Origin: Candidatus Magasanikbacteria bacterium RIFCSPHIGHO2_02_FULL_50_9b
Lineage (GTDB): Bacteria > Patescibacteriota > Patescibacteriia > Magasanikbacterales > 2-02-FULL-50-9b
DNA length: 30,147 bases
Direction of reading: 5' to 3'
Assembly: GCA_001782975.1 (NCBI GenBank)
Contig: MFQD01000018.1
Location: 9,658-39,804 of the forward strand
The notes under the pieces are model-generated. The model was given only the letters and a program-made list of their open reading frames with translations. It ran no database searches and was not told the origin of the DNA. The translations under genes and the position numbers were made by a program. Of this stretch, positions 8,067 to 13,781 are shown piece by piece. Within the stretch, counting starts at the first letter, position 1. The number at the start of each line of letters is the position of its first letter.

Positions 8067-8081
8067 AACTCCTGCGGAGTT
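8067..8081 (+). promoter_or_regulatory. Small hairpin covering the ribosome-binding site of the 8086 gene
   Basis: AACTCC-TGC-GGAGTT places the GGAG site (8076-8079) in a 6-bp stem just before the ATG at 8086. It could reduce initiation unless opened, for example by ribosomes finishing the upstream gene 20 nt away. Confidence 0.4.
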
Positions 8082-8085
8082 CAAA

Positions 8086-8733
8086 ATGAACACGTGGCAA
8101 GAGTGGCTTCAGGAGCGTCGTGCAGCGAGCAACATGAAGGTGACGGAGATTCCGTTGCAGGCGGCGGCGCCTTGGTGTGTGATGAATGCGAAGAATGTTG
8201 CGGGCGGAATCCCGCACCATGTCGGCCGCGAAGACGGCAAGTTCTTCACGGTTAATGCGATCCGTGTCGGTGAGGCGAACCGCGAGGTTGAGGGCTGGCC
8301 GCAGGTCGTCATCAAGGAGGCGGCAAAGCCGGGCGAGGAAGGGGTGGTGGTGCTGGTCTGCGATGTCCAAGGCAACTGCCTCGTTCAGGCAAAGGCAGAG
8401 CCGGGCAACGACACGCCGGGTTGCGTGCTGTTGGCTCCGACGCTGCAGGTCTCGCGTGCAAACCTCGGGCAGGCGCATGGCGGCAAGCGTCCGTGGCGCG
8501 CCGAACTCGTCGGAGACGAAGCTCTGGATGGCGCAATTCTCATCCACGCGGACGGCGCTCGGTTCCTCGGGAAGCACGCCTCGTTCATCGTGATCACGGT
8601 GGAAGCTTCGACGATCGAGTGTGCTCCGAACGAGCGGTGGTTCAGCGAGCAGGAGTTGCGCGAAGCGCTGCGCGCTGGCGACGTCAACGAGCACCTCGCG
8701 CACGCGTGGCTCGTGAAGATGGTCGGCGGCTGA
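8086..8733 (+). CDS. EvaA-like NDP-hexose 2,3-dehydratase family protein, half-length
   Basis: The 215-residue protein matches the NDP-hexose 2,3-dehydratase (EvaA) family, whose members remove water from dTDP-4-keto-6-deoxyglucose. Recognisable blocks in order: FFTVNAIRV with EVEGWPQ (53-72), a hydrophobic strand then GNCLVQAKAEPGN (96-108), LLAPTLQVSRANL (115-127), HGG (131-133), and a C-terminal RWFSEQELREALRAGDVNEH. Known EvaA proteins are near 450-480 residues and contain two such repeats; this one has a single unit. No sugar-nucleotide pathway genes are in the window, so a metabolic role is doubtful. It belongs to the GC-rich class with a Shine-Dalgarno site and sits 39 nt after the secreted-protein gene. 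Confidence 0.7.
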   Translation: MNTWQEWLQERRAASNMKVTEIPLQAAAPWCVMNAKNVAGGIPHHVGREDGKFFTVNAIRVGEANREVEGWPQVVIKEAAKPGEEGVVVLVCDVQGNCLVQAKAEPGNDTPGCVLLAPTLQVSRANLGQAHGGKRPWRAELVGDEALDGAILIHADGARFLGKHASFIVITVEASTIECAPNERWFSEQELREALRAGDVNEHLAHAWLVKMVGG

Positions 8734-8759
8734 CCTGACGGTTCGGTTCGGCACCCAAC

Positions 8760-8805
8760 GGGCGGTGGCTGGGGTTCTACGGGATCCTGGCTGCCACCCT
8801 TTTTT
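8760..8805 (+). terminator. Terminator of the EvaA-like gene, abutting a promoter
   Basis: GGTGGC (8764-8769) with GCCACC (8793-8798) and six T residues (8800-8805); the next promoter's -35 box begins four bases later. Confidence 0.75.
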
Positions 8806-8808
8806 AAT

Positions 8809-8837
8809 TTGACAGCATGTGTGATTTTATTTAATAT
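8809..8837 (+). promoter_or_regulatory. Promoter of the 8866 toxin-like gene
   Basis: TTGACA (8809-8814), 17-nt spacer, TAATAT (8832-8837). The block from 8806 to the ATG is nearly identical to the one before the MazF gene at 15282. Confidence 0.85.
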
Positions 8838-8865
8838 CGCCGCATAACAAAACATAAAAGGGGGT

Positions 8866-9282
8866 ATGTTTGGTGCATACAAAACAAAAGCAAATAAGAT
8901 TACCGGCATCACATGGGCTGAAATTGGAAAAAAAGCGATGATGCATTTTAAAATTATTGCGGCGCGAACCAAGCGACGGCCGTATGTGCGGTCTGCATAT
9001 TTTCGTAAGGAGAAAATTTTTCTTGAATTATTCTGGCATCATTTGTACGAAAAGCAAAACGTACGAGATAAAGCGCGTCGCGCAAAATATTTTTTGTGCG
9101 CGATAGAACTGATCGAACATTCGCGAATTGCGCCAACGGTAAAGGAAAATCCAAACCGGCACGGCGAGATGTTATATCGATTTTTTGGTACGGCGGCAAA
9201 CGGTGATGCATTCGTGGTGCAAATAAAAGAGGTGAAGCGTACGGGCGAAAAATGGTTGATGTCTGTGTTTCCGAAAGAATAA
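8866..9282 (+). CDS. Putative BECR-fold (PBECR-type) RNase-like toxin
   Basis: The 138-residue basic protein starts at ATG 8866 after a purine-rich AAAAGGGGGT site. Its C-terminal half (about 60-138) reads like the phage-associated Barnase/EndoU/ColicinE5/RelE (PBECR) nuclease group: a helix (FLCAIELIEHSRIAPTV), then ENPNRHGEMLYRFFG, a strand with DAFVVQIKEVKR and a final KWLMSVFPK. The spaced His, Tyr and Lys fit that fold, but I cannot fix catalytic residues. The N-terminal part is basic and unrecognised. The promoter and leader are shared with the MazF gene at 15282 although the proteins are unrelated. No antitoxin gene is adjacent; a minus-strand short RNA unit faces its 3' end. Family call tentative. 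Confidence 0.5.
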   Translation: MFGAYKTKANKITGITWAEIGKKAMMHFKIIAARTKRRPYVRSAYFRKEKIFLELFWHHLYEKQNVRDKARRAKYFLCAIELIEHSRIAPTVKENPNRHGEMLYRFFGTAANGDAFVVQIKEVKRTGEKWLMSVFPKE

Positions 9283-9307
9283 GCGAACGTTTGGTGGCTT
9301 TAAAACA

Positions 9308-9361
9308 GAAAAAGGCATCCGCCAAGTTGTGGTGTATAAACCACGGAGGAAACCTTTCTCT
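9308..9361 (-). ncRNA. Predicted short convergent RNA A
   Basis: Minus-strand unit: TTGACA (9392-9397), 18-nt spacer, TATTCT (9368-9373), expected start near 9361. It ends in a hairpin (9314-9354; outer GGTTTCCTCC with GGCGGATGCC including two mismatches, inner GTGGT/ACCAC) and five U encoded at 9309-9313. The product would be about 54 nt, ending 26 nt past the stop of the 8866 gene. No reading frame of note. Confidence 0.55.
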
Positions 9362-9367
9362 ATTTAG

Positions 9368-9397
9368 AGAATAGCACGGCACGCAAAATGTTGTCAA
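9368..9397 (-). promoter_or_regulatory. Promoter of short RNA A
   Basis: TTGACA-N18-TATTCT on the minus strand. The -35 lies directly after the U-tract of the GNAT gene's terminator. Confidence 0.6.
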
Positions 9398-9443
9398 ATA
9401 AAAATCAGCCACCCGATCCGCGTGTTGAAGCGCGGGAAGGGTG
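9398..9443 (-). terminator. Terminator of the GNAT gene at 9452
   Basis: On the minus strand AGCCACCC-ttc-CCGCG pairs with CGCGG-atc-GGGTGGCT, followed by GATTTTTATTT. The half at 9403-9422 recurs at 13265-13284 with one mismatch. Confidence 0.8.
9403..9422. repeat. Dispersed 20-bp repeat, copy 1
   Basis: AATCAGCCACCCGATCCGCG, one mismatch from the copy at 13265-13284. The flanking TCAAATA is also shared. Both copies stand next to the promoter of a short minus-strand RNA. Confidence 0.8.
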
Positions 9444-9451
9444 GCTTTGTG

Positions 9452-9955
9452 CTACAGTTTTCCAGCCATGATAATCCGGCGGCCAGACTGCTCTGCAACA
9501 ATCTGCATGCCACGCTTGTCCACGCACAAGTGCTGAATGATCGGTTGATCAATGGACGTGCGGACAACAGCCGTGGTGAAGTGGTGATCGAGTGCCGTGG
9601 CAAAGATCGCATCCATCAACTGGTTTGCAATGCCAGACAACCGCGCGCCACGCGACACAAACACTTCGCTCAAGTAGAATGCGTCGCGCCACTCGGGATT
9701 GATGAGCGCATACACATCCTGTTGCTCGCGCACGTGGTAGCCCAGACAGCCGCCAACCACAACGCCGTTGTGGTGCGCCGCAAGAAAGTGTGAGTCAGCG
9801 CTGTGCGCATGTGCAGCGAATTTGTCACGCAGCGTCGTCGCATCGTATTCTTCAAACCACGGCGGTTCGGCGAAACACGCGCGGTACAGCGCAACAAGCG
9901 AATCAATATCAGTGGATTGAACAGAGTGAATGTCGAGGTGATTTTGATTGTTCAC
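9452..9955 (-). CDS. GNAT-family N-acetyltransferase
   Basis: The 167-residue protein fits the Gcn5-related acetyltransferase fold, which moves an acetyl group from acetyl-CoA to an amine. Visible elements: the N-terminal helix pair (DIDSLVALYRACFAEPPWFEEY), strand pair (HFLAAHHNGVVVGGCLGYH), strand 4 with acetyl-CoA loop (YLSEVFVSRGARLSGIANQLMDAIF, shown in parts: LSEVFVSRGARLSGIANQL) and a C-terminal helix. The start is GTG at 9955, not the upstream ATG at 9991: an AGGAG site lies seven bases before it and it overlaps the previous gene's stop as GTGA, a classic translational-coupling arrangement. Substrate unknown. Confidence 0.8.
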   Translation of the reverse strand: MNNQNHLDIHSVQSTDIDSLVALYRACFAEPPWFEEYDATTLRDKFAAHAHSADSHFLAAHHNGVVVGGCLGYHVREQQDVYALINPEWRDAFYLSEVFVSRGARLSGIANQLMDAIFATALDHHFTTAVVRTSIDQPIIQHLCVDKRGMQIVAEQSGRRIIMAGKL

Positions 9956-10668
9956 GAGAAATCTCCTGTGTAGCGGCGCAGTTTGTAGCAAACGACGCCG
10001 GTTGTTGGTTGGTAGGTGCCGACAAACAAGGACACAAACGATTCATTATTTATAGTCACCGAACCAAATTCAGTGAGCTGTTGTTGTGGTGTGTCGCGCA
10101 GCGAGCCATGCACTTCATAAATTTCGCGCGTTGCAAGTGTTGTGCGCCAATCAATAGGCGCGGACACATCACTCGCTAAAAATTCTGTGAGAATTTTGGT
10201 GAGCGCTTGCTCTGTTTCTGGCGCATTTTTATTTCCACATTCAATTTCTAATCCACATGGCACAAACTCACTTAAGGGTCCTTTCAACTCTGCGCTGAAA
10301 CTTGGCCATACTACAATTCGTTGCACATTGAGCCGTGCGGCAAGTGCAAAGTTTTCTGCACACGGGTTGGTAATGATCAAGAAGATGCCCGTTGGCTCTG
10401 TAGCACCATGCAGATCGATCGTATATTGATAGTCCTGTGCGCGCGTGATTATTTCTGCAGCGCGGCGGCTGGCATACTGTGGTGAATTTACGTCTCCGGG
10501 CGCACTACGGTTAAGATCACCTTCAAATTCTCTGGTGCCTTGCTCAAACGCGCGGGGGTTTCCGATAAGCCAATCGAATGTGTCGTGAGTGTTTGAGAGG
10601 CGGAGCAAGACATTGACGCCAATTGGTTCGTTTCCATGCGTGCCGCCGATGAATAATATTTTTTTCAT
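9952..10668 (-). CDS. Succinylglutamate desuccinylase/aspartoacylase family zinc hydrolase
   Basis: The 238-residue protein matches the AstE/AspA zinc-carboxypeptidase-like family, which hydrolyses N-acyl amino acids. The zinc motif is GTHGNEPIG (H and E), the third ligand is in TIDLHG, the substrate-binding Asn-Arg pair in LNRS follows FEGDLNRS, and a catalytic Glu sits in GLEIECG. At 238 residues it is short, as is usual for the small AspA-like proteins of CPR. ATG 10668 (MKKILFIGG) is chosen; the longer frame upstream is low-complexity and crosses a hairpin. It lies downstream of the TrpR-like gene with an 83-nt gap and overlaps the GNAT gene by four bases. Substrate unknown. Confidence 0.85.
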   Translation of the reverse strand: MKKILFIGGTHGNEPIGVNVLLRLSNTHDTFDWLIGNPRAFEQGTREFEGDLNRSAPGDVNSPQYASRRAAEIITRAQDYQYTIDLHGATEPTGIFLIITNPCAENFALAARLNVQRIVVWPSFSAELKGPLSEFVPCGLEIECGNKNAPETEQALTKILTEFLASDVSAPIDWRTTLATREIYEVHGSLRDTPQQQLTEFGSVTINNESFVSLFVGTYQPTTGVVCYKLRRYTGDFS

Positions 10669-10698
10669 AGTTGGGAAGTTGAATAATGAATGAATAAT

Positions 10699-10731
10699 AA
10701 AGTACCCTCTCTGCGGAGAGGGTTTTGCACG
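10699..10731. other. Hairpin between the TrpR-like and AspA-like genes
   Basis: ACCCTCTC-TGCG-GAGAGGGT is a stable hairpin in the 83-nt gap. On the minus strand it is followed by ACTTTATTATT, so it may weakly attenuate or process the transcript; on the plus strand TTTT follows but no plus-strand gene leads into it. Confidence 0.5.
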
Positions 10732-10751
10732 GATTGATGTCCAGCAAAAAT

Positions 10752-11066
10752 CTACTCTACAGAGAGGCGTGTATGGTGGTGCGTATGATGTTGTGCTGTT
10801 TTGATTGCAGTACGATAACCGCCGGTACCGCGCGTCAGCCATTTTGAAATACGAGCAATGGTAGTGGAACTCAAACCAGTTTTTTTCTGGATTGTTTCAT
10901 ACGTTTCCTGCGCGGCCAGAAGTTGTGCAGTACGCCAGCGCCGAGAAAATTCAGTAATTTCTTCAGCTGTCAATAAATCGCGCAAAAAGAATCCCATTTG
11001 TTTTGGATTTTTGATGCGCGTGAGCGCACGAAAGAGATCTTGTGATTGAGGAGTGTCCCAGCGCAT
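10752..11066 (-). CDS. TrpR-related (YerC/YecD-like) transcriptional regulator
   Basis: The 104-residue protein carries the TrpR/YerC signature: FLRDLLTAEEITEFSRRW, followed by a helix-turn-helix TYETIQKKTGLSSTTIARIS and WLTRGTGGYR. YerC-type proteins are DNA-binding regulators with unclear ligands. The start is ATG 11066 (MRWDTPQSQ): it lies seven nt after the -10 box, giving an almost leaderless mRNA, whereas the longer frame from 11102 would begin inside the promoter. A 24-bp palindrome overlaps its -35 box, which suggests autoregulation. The tail has a His-rich stretch (AQHHTHHHTRL). Probably first gene of an operon with the AspA-like and GNAT genes. Confidence 0.88.
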   Translation of the reverse strand: MRWDTPQSQDLFRALTRIKNPKQMGFFLRDLLTAEEITEFSRRWRTAQLLAAQETYETIQKKTGLSSTTIARISKWLTRGTGGYRTAIKTAQHHTHHHTRLSVE

Positions 11067-11073
11067 ATGAGGG

Positions 11074-11112
11074 AGCATACCAGAGGATAATACTTTAGTC
11101 AAGTAAAGTATT
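11074..11112 (-). promoter_or_regulatory. Promoter and probable operator of the TrpR-like gene
   Basis: Minus strand TTGACT (11097-11102), 17-nt spacer, TATGCT (11074-11079). The -35 box is inside a perfect inverted repeat, AATACTTTA-GTCAAG-TAAAGTATT (11089-11112), the right size for a TrpR-family dimer. Confidence 0.75.
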
Positions 11113-11126
11113 CCACAGCCAATTTT

Positions 11127-11555
11127 TTATGTGGCGAATGGCGAAGTTTTGAGAAGAATTTTTGATTCCGTTGGAGTGACAATTTTTTTTCGCTCGAGCG
11201 TAACGACGACATCGTCGGTACGGCCATCACATTTTTTGAGCAGTGATCTGATTTCATCGCGAAACTCGCTGAACATTTTGGTGGTATGAGCTTTTACGTC
11301 TTCACCAATTTCGACGCGGAGCTCTGTAGTGAGTTCAGTTTTGAGTTCTGTTTTGAGCTCTTGCTTGAATACACCGAGCCGTTCTTCAAGCACATCGTGA
11401 AGTTCATCGTGCGTGACCACGACACTGACTAAATATTGCTGTGTTTCGATGAGATCTTCGACATTGCGCATCAAACAAGTGAGCGCATTGATAACAAATG
11501 CCTCAAAAGGATTTTGCGGCGCGGGAATGACTGCTGCTGTTGCCCCCTGCAACAT
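11127..11555 (-). CDS. Hypothetical coiled-coil protein
   Basis: The 142-residue protein has a Pro/Ala start (PAPQNPFEAF), a helical segment, and a long charged heptad-rich region (EERLGVFKQELKTELKTEL and onwards) with near-repeats of the unit ELKTELKT. No enzyme motif. Such proteins are common in CPR genomes; one with a similar layout is at 19551. The start codon has no clear Shine-Dalgarno site. An extended -10 (TGCTATACT, minus strand, box at 11586-11591) lies about 30 nt upstream, giving a leader of about 25 nt. It ends 25 nt before the TrpR-like promoter. Confidence 0.65.
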   Translation of the reverse strand: MLQGATAAVIPAPQNPFEAFVINALTCLMRNVEDLIETQQYLVSVVVTHDELHDVLEERLGVFKQELKTELKTELTTELRVEIGEDVKAHTTKMFSEFRDEIRSLLKKCDGRTDDVVVTLERKKIVTPTESKILLKTSPFAT

Positions 11556-11656
11556 ACGAAAAAAAGTTAGTGACTGATGAAGTTGAGTATAGCAGGGAAT
11601 GGTTGTGCGTCATGGTGTGTATGATGTGGGAAAAGTGTGAGTACTGTGTGGATTGA

Positions 11657-11685
11657 TTGACATTTTTTCTATCTGCTGCTACTCT
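11657..11685 (+). promoter_or_regulatory. Promoter of the 11737 gene
   Basis: TTGACA (11657-11662), 17-nt spacer, TACTCT (11680-11685). The leader holds TTCGCC/GGCGAA arms (11694-11721) and AGGGAGGG before the ATG. Confidence 0.7.
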
Positions 11686-11736
11686 TTTCACATTCGCCAC
11701 TACACAAATAACTTCGGCGAAATAAGGGAGGGCGCA

Positions 11737-12669
11737 ATGCCCACACTGCAACATGAAATTTCTGGGGCTTCGAGCAGTGACCACGTCAGCTATTGGGGGC
11801 CCGGCGCCCTCGGCCTCACGGTTACCGAACCGTTTGACGCCATGAACGGCATTCAGTGCGAGCGTGCGTTGCATGAGGCAGAGGCGGCGGACGGACCGGT
11901 GAACGTGCTCAAGGTCGGGTTCTGGGATCCGAGGAATCCGGAAGGCGCTGACCCCAACGAGGTGGTCGTGGACTTCACGGATGCGCAGATCCAAGATCCG
12001 GCGTTCGAGACGGTTGGCGGTCTTTCGTTCCGCGCGCGGCAGAAGTCCAACATCGGCGTTGTGCGCAATCCGCGCGCCGCTCGCACGAATTTCGGGTTCC
12101 GCGTTGCAGATTCTCACTGGGGCGTGCTGCTCGTGTACTCTTCGGATAGCACGGAAATCGCCGCCATGTTCTTCTTCCACCTCGGCCTCAAGTGCGTCAT
12201 GCCGGAGCGGCCGGGCGGCAAGAGCGTGTTCGAAACGGCTCTGGCGTGGTGCGATGAGCAGGGGATCAAGATCTCGGACGCTGACCTCTTCACCGACGGT
12301 GGCGTGCAGCAGTGCTGCTACGCACACCCGAACGTGGACACGCTGCGTCAGCAGGTTGCGGCGCGGTACGGCGATGGACTCGCCAACGGGGGTGAGCTTT
12401 TTCCGCCGGAAGTTGTCGTGAATCCGCCACACACTGGCCATTTTTCGATCAGCTTGCCGGAGCTGATCCGCGGTGAGTTTCGGCGCACATGGTGCGCGCG
12501 CGAAGACAACGCCTATAGCCAATCCTACGGTGACACGTGCACGGCGTGCTACGGCTTCTACGCCGCGCAAGATCCGAGCCGGCGCCTGCTCTACTCGCAC
12601 GCGCGTGGCGACGGACTGAAGCGCAACCTGTGCGTCGTGTCGTTCGATACTTCGCCCGACGGTGATTAG
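11737..12669 (+). CDS. Divergent YfiH-like (polyphenol-oxidase/purine nucleosidase fold) protein
   Basis: The 310-residue protein begins at ATG 11737 after a strong AGGGAGGG site. Several strings resemble the YfiH/Cu-oxidase_4 family: VADSHWGVLLVYSSDSTEI aligned to the ADC-x-PVLL strand, MFFFHLGL aligned to VHAGWRGL, GGVQQCCYAHPN aligned to IGPCCYEV, and CTACYGFY to YSHARGDGLKRN aligned to the C-terminal CTY to SYRRDG block. The metal Cys of the first block is replaced, so activity is uncertain even if the fold is right. It belongs to the GC-rich Shine-Dalgarno class and is transcribed alone. Alternative: an unrelated family with chance similarity. Confidence 0.5.
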   Translation: MPTLQHEISGASSSDHVSYWGPGALGLTVTEPFDAMNGIQCERALHEAEAADGPVNVLKVGFWDPRNPEGADPNEVVVDFTDAQIQDPAFETVGGLSFRARQKSNIGVVRNPRAARTNFGFRVADSHWGVLLVYSSDSTEIAAMFFFHLGLKCVMPERPGGKSVFETALAWCDEQGIKISDADLFTDGGVQQCCYAHPNVDTLRQQVAARYGDGLANGGELFPPEVVVNPPHTGHFSISLPELIRGEFRRTWCAREDNAYSQSYGDTCTACYGFYAAQDPSRRLLYSHARGDGLKRNLCVVSFDTSPDGD

Positions 12670-12701
12670 TCGCTGAATCAGCGTCTCGGCGCGCACAACA
12701 A

Positions 12702-12746
12702 CACCCCAACTTGAACGGAAACGTTTGGCTGGGGTGCAATTTTTTT
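12702..12746 (+). terminator. Terminator of the YfiH-like gene, abutting a promoter
   Basis: CACCCCA (12702-12708) with TGGGGTG (12730-12736), inner AACG-GAAA-CGTT, then seven T residues (12740-12746). The next -35 box starts five bases later. Confidence 0.85.
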
Positions 12747-12751
12747 CAAGT

Positions 12752-12780
12752 TTGACGGCAACGGAATAATTTTGTAATAT
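12752..12780 (+). promoter_or_regulatory. Promoter of the MazF-like gene at 12793
   Basis: TTGACG (12752-12757), 17-nt spacer, TAATAT (12775-12780); the ATG follows after 12 nt, so the mRNA is nearly leaderless. Confidence 0.75.
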
Positions 12781-12792
12781 CTCTCCAACTAT

Positions 12793-13179
12793 ATGGAGGG
12801 GAAATTATTCGGTGAATGGAATTTTTTGAAACAACGATTGAGCGCTGAAGCGATTGCGCATTTTTGTCGTGAGCGAGAGATCTGGGTATGTTCGATTGGA
12901 AAAAATGTTGGCCGCGAACAAAACGGAAAGCGCGAAATGTTTCAGCGGCCGGTTTTGGTGGTGCGGAAATTCGGGAGCGGCATATTTTTTGCAATTCCAT
13001 TGACGAGTACCGTGAGATGCAACGATTTATTTCTGCAAATTAGCGGTGGATCATTTTTGGTTTTAAATCAACTTAAAGTTTTTGATATGCGGCGACTCAT
13101 TCGAAAAATGAGACGGCTGGATGAATGTGAGTTTGAGTATGTGATGTCACAAGTGAGACGCGTAGTGTTCGGAAAATAA
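12793..13179 (+). CDS. PemK/MazF-family toxin-like protein (divergent)
   Basis: The 128-residue protein shows the MazF/PemK pattern: REIWVCSIGKNVGREQNGK (about 35-53), RPVLVVRKFGSGIFFAIPLT (58-77) and a C-terminal LVLNQLKVFDMRRLIRKMRR block corresponding to the usual LNQSRTLD. MazF toxins cut mRNA at short sequences. It lacks the Trp-Tyr strand of the copies at 15282 and 25834 and is more distant from them. No antitoxin gene is adjacent, which is normal for CPR solitary MazF genes. Its stop codon lies in the run of A residues that encodes the U-tract of the opposing short RNA B. Confidence 0.75.
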   Translation: MEGKLFGEWNFLKQRLSAEAIAHFCREREIWVCSIGKNVGREQNGKREMFQRPVLVVRKFGSGIFFAIPLTSTVRCNDLFLQISGGSFLVLNQLKVFDMRRLIRKMRRLDECEFEYVMSQVRRVVFGK

Positions 13180-13223
13180 TACGGCCGCCCGTGAAGGCGG
13201 CCTCGAACCCGATTGGGTAGTGT
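13173..13223 (-). ncRNA. Predicted short convergent RNA B
   Basis: Minus-strand unit with promoter at 13230-13258 and start near 13223. It contains ACCC-AATC-GGGT, then a terminator stem GGCCGCC/GGCGGCC (13183-13189 with 13196-13202) and an A/T tract read as GTATTATTTT. Length about 50 nt; its 3' end overlaps the last codons and stop of the MazF-like gene. On the plus strand the hairpin has no T-tract. Confidence 0.6.
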
Positions 13224-13229
13224 GAGTAG

Positions 13230-13258
13230 AGTATATGTGGAGTTGAGTTGGTAGTCAA
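13230..13258 (-). promoter_or_regulatory. Promoter of short RNA B
   Basis: TTGACT (13253-13258), 17-nt spacer, TATACT (13230-13235) on the minus strand. Confidence 0.65.
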
Positions 13259-13264
13259 ATAGAA

Positions 13265-13284
13265 AATCAGCCACCCGACCCGCG
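13265..13284. repeat. Dispersed 20-bp repeat, copy 2
   Basis: AATCAGCCACCCGACCCGCG, one mismatch from 9403-9422. Here the pairing half of the terminator is missing, so this looks like a relic left when a unit was copied. Confidence 0.75.
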
Positions 13285-13286
13285 CC

Positions 13287-13315
13287 TTGTCAAAAAATCA
13301 ATCATTCGTTACACT
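13287..13315 (+). promoter_or_regulatory. Leaderless promoter of the ASCH gene
   Basis: TTGTCA (13287-13292), 17-nt spacer, TACACT (13310-13315); the ATG lies eight nt after the -10 box. Confidence 0.65.
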
Positions 13316-13323
13316 CGTTGCAT

Positions 13324-13662
13324 ATGATTCACGAACTGAAGCTTCAGCCAGCGCCATTCAATGCCATCACGGCCGGTACCAAGGGAATCGAATGTCGTTT
13401 GTATGATGAAAAACGTCAGCAAATTCAACTGGGCGATACGTTAATTTTTAAACGCAATCCGGAATTGGAGCAAACGATTTCGGCGGAAGTTATCGGCCTT
13501 TTACGTTACCCAACTTTTTCAGCATTATTTGCCGATTTTTCGCCGCAAATGTTTGGTGGCGAAAGCGTGGAGGCGCTCGAGAAATTAATTTACAGCTTTT
13601 ATTCAAAAGAAGATGAGGCAAAATTCGGGGTGTTGGGGATTCGGATTCGGTTGGTGGACTAG
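13324..13662 (+). CDS. ASCH-domain protein
   Basis: The 112-residue protein is a single ASCH (PUA-like, RNA-binding-type) domain: HELKLQPAPFNAITAGTKGIECRLYDEKRQ (in parts: MIHELKLQPAPFNAI, GTKGIECRLYDEKRQ), then QLGDTLIF, a middle strand AEVIGLLRYPTFSALF, and a C-terminal YSKEDEAKFGVLGIRIRL. The Gly-Thr-Lys followed by Glu-x-Arg is the usual ASCH signature. ASCH domains are proposed to bind RNA or nucleotides; a few members are amidohydrolases on N4-acetylcytidine. The ATG at 13324 is preferred over a TTG six bases upstream because it fits the promoter. A second ASCH domain ends the next gene. Confidence 0.88.
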   Translation: MIHELKLQPAPFNAITAGTKGIECRLYDEKRQQIQLGDTLIFKRNPELEQTISAEVIGLLRYPTFSALFADFSPQMFGGESVEALEKLIYSFYSKEDEAKFGVLGIRIRLVD

Positions 13663-13691
13663 TTGACTCAGATCAATAAAAGTGTTAGGCT
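13663..13691 (+). promoter_or_regulatory. Possible promoter of the 13782 gene
   Basis: TTGACT (13663-13668), 17-nt spacer, TAGGCT (13686-13691), starting right after the ASCH stop. The -10 box is poor. The leader contains GTTCCAC/GTGGAAC arms (13731-13737 with 13763-13769) just before the CGGAGG site. Confidence 0.4.
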
Positions 13692-13781
13692 TTGGATAAT
13701 CAAGCTCGGAAAGTCCGTGATTGATTATTAGTTCCACACACAAGGTGCGCAGTGCATTCTTGGTGGAACTCGGAGGCCATC

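Noticed and set aside
7945..8754. Minus-strand frame opposite the EvaA-like gene
   Set aside because: No signals or family motifs, and the plus frame has strong family motifs.
9956..9991. ATG start at 9991 for the GNAT gene
   Set aside because: The GTG at 9955 has an AGGAG site and a GTGA overlap with the upstream stop.
11503..12696. Long minus-strand frame opposite the 11737 gene
   Set aside because: It is a GC-skew shadow with Arg/His/Ala-rich composition; the plus frame has promoter, SD, stop and terminator.
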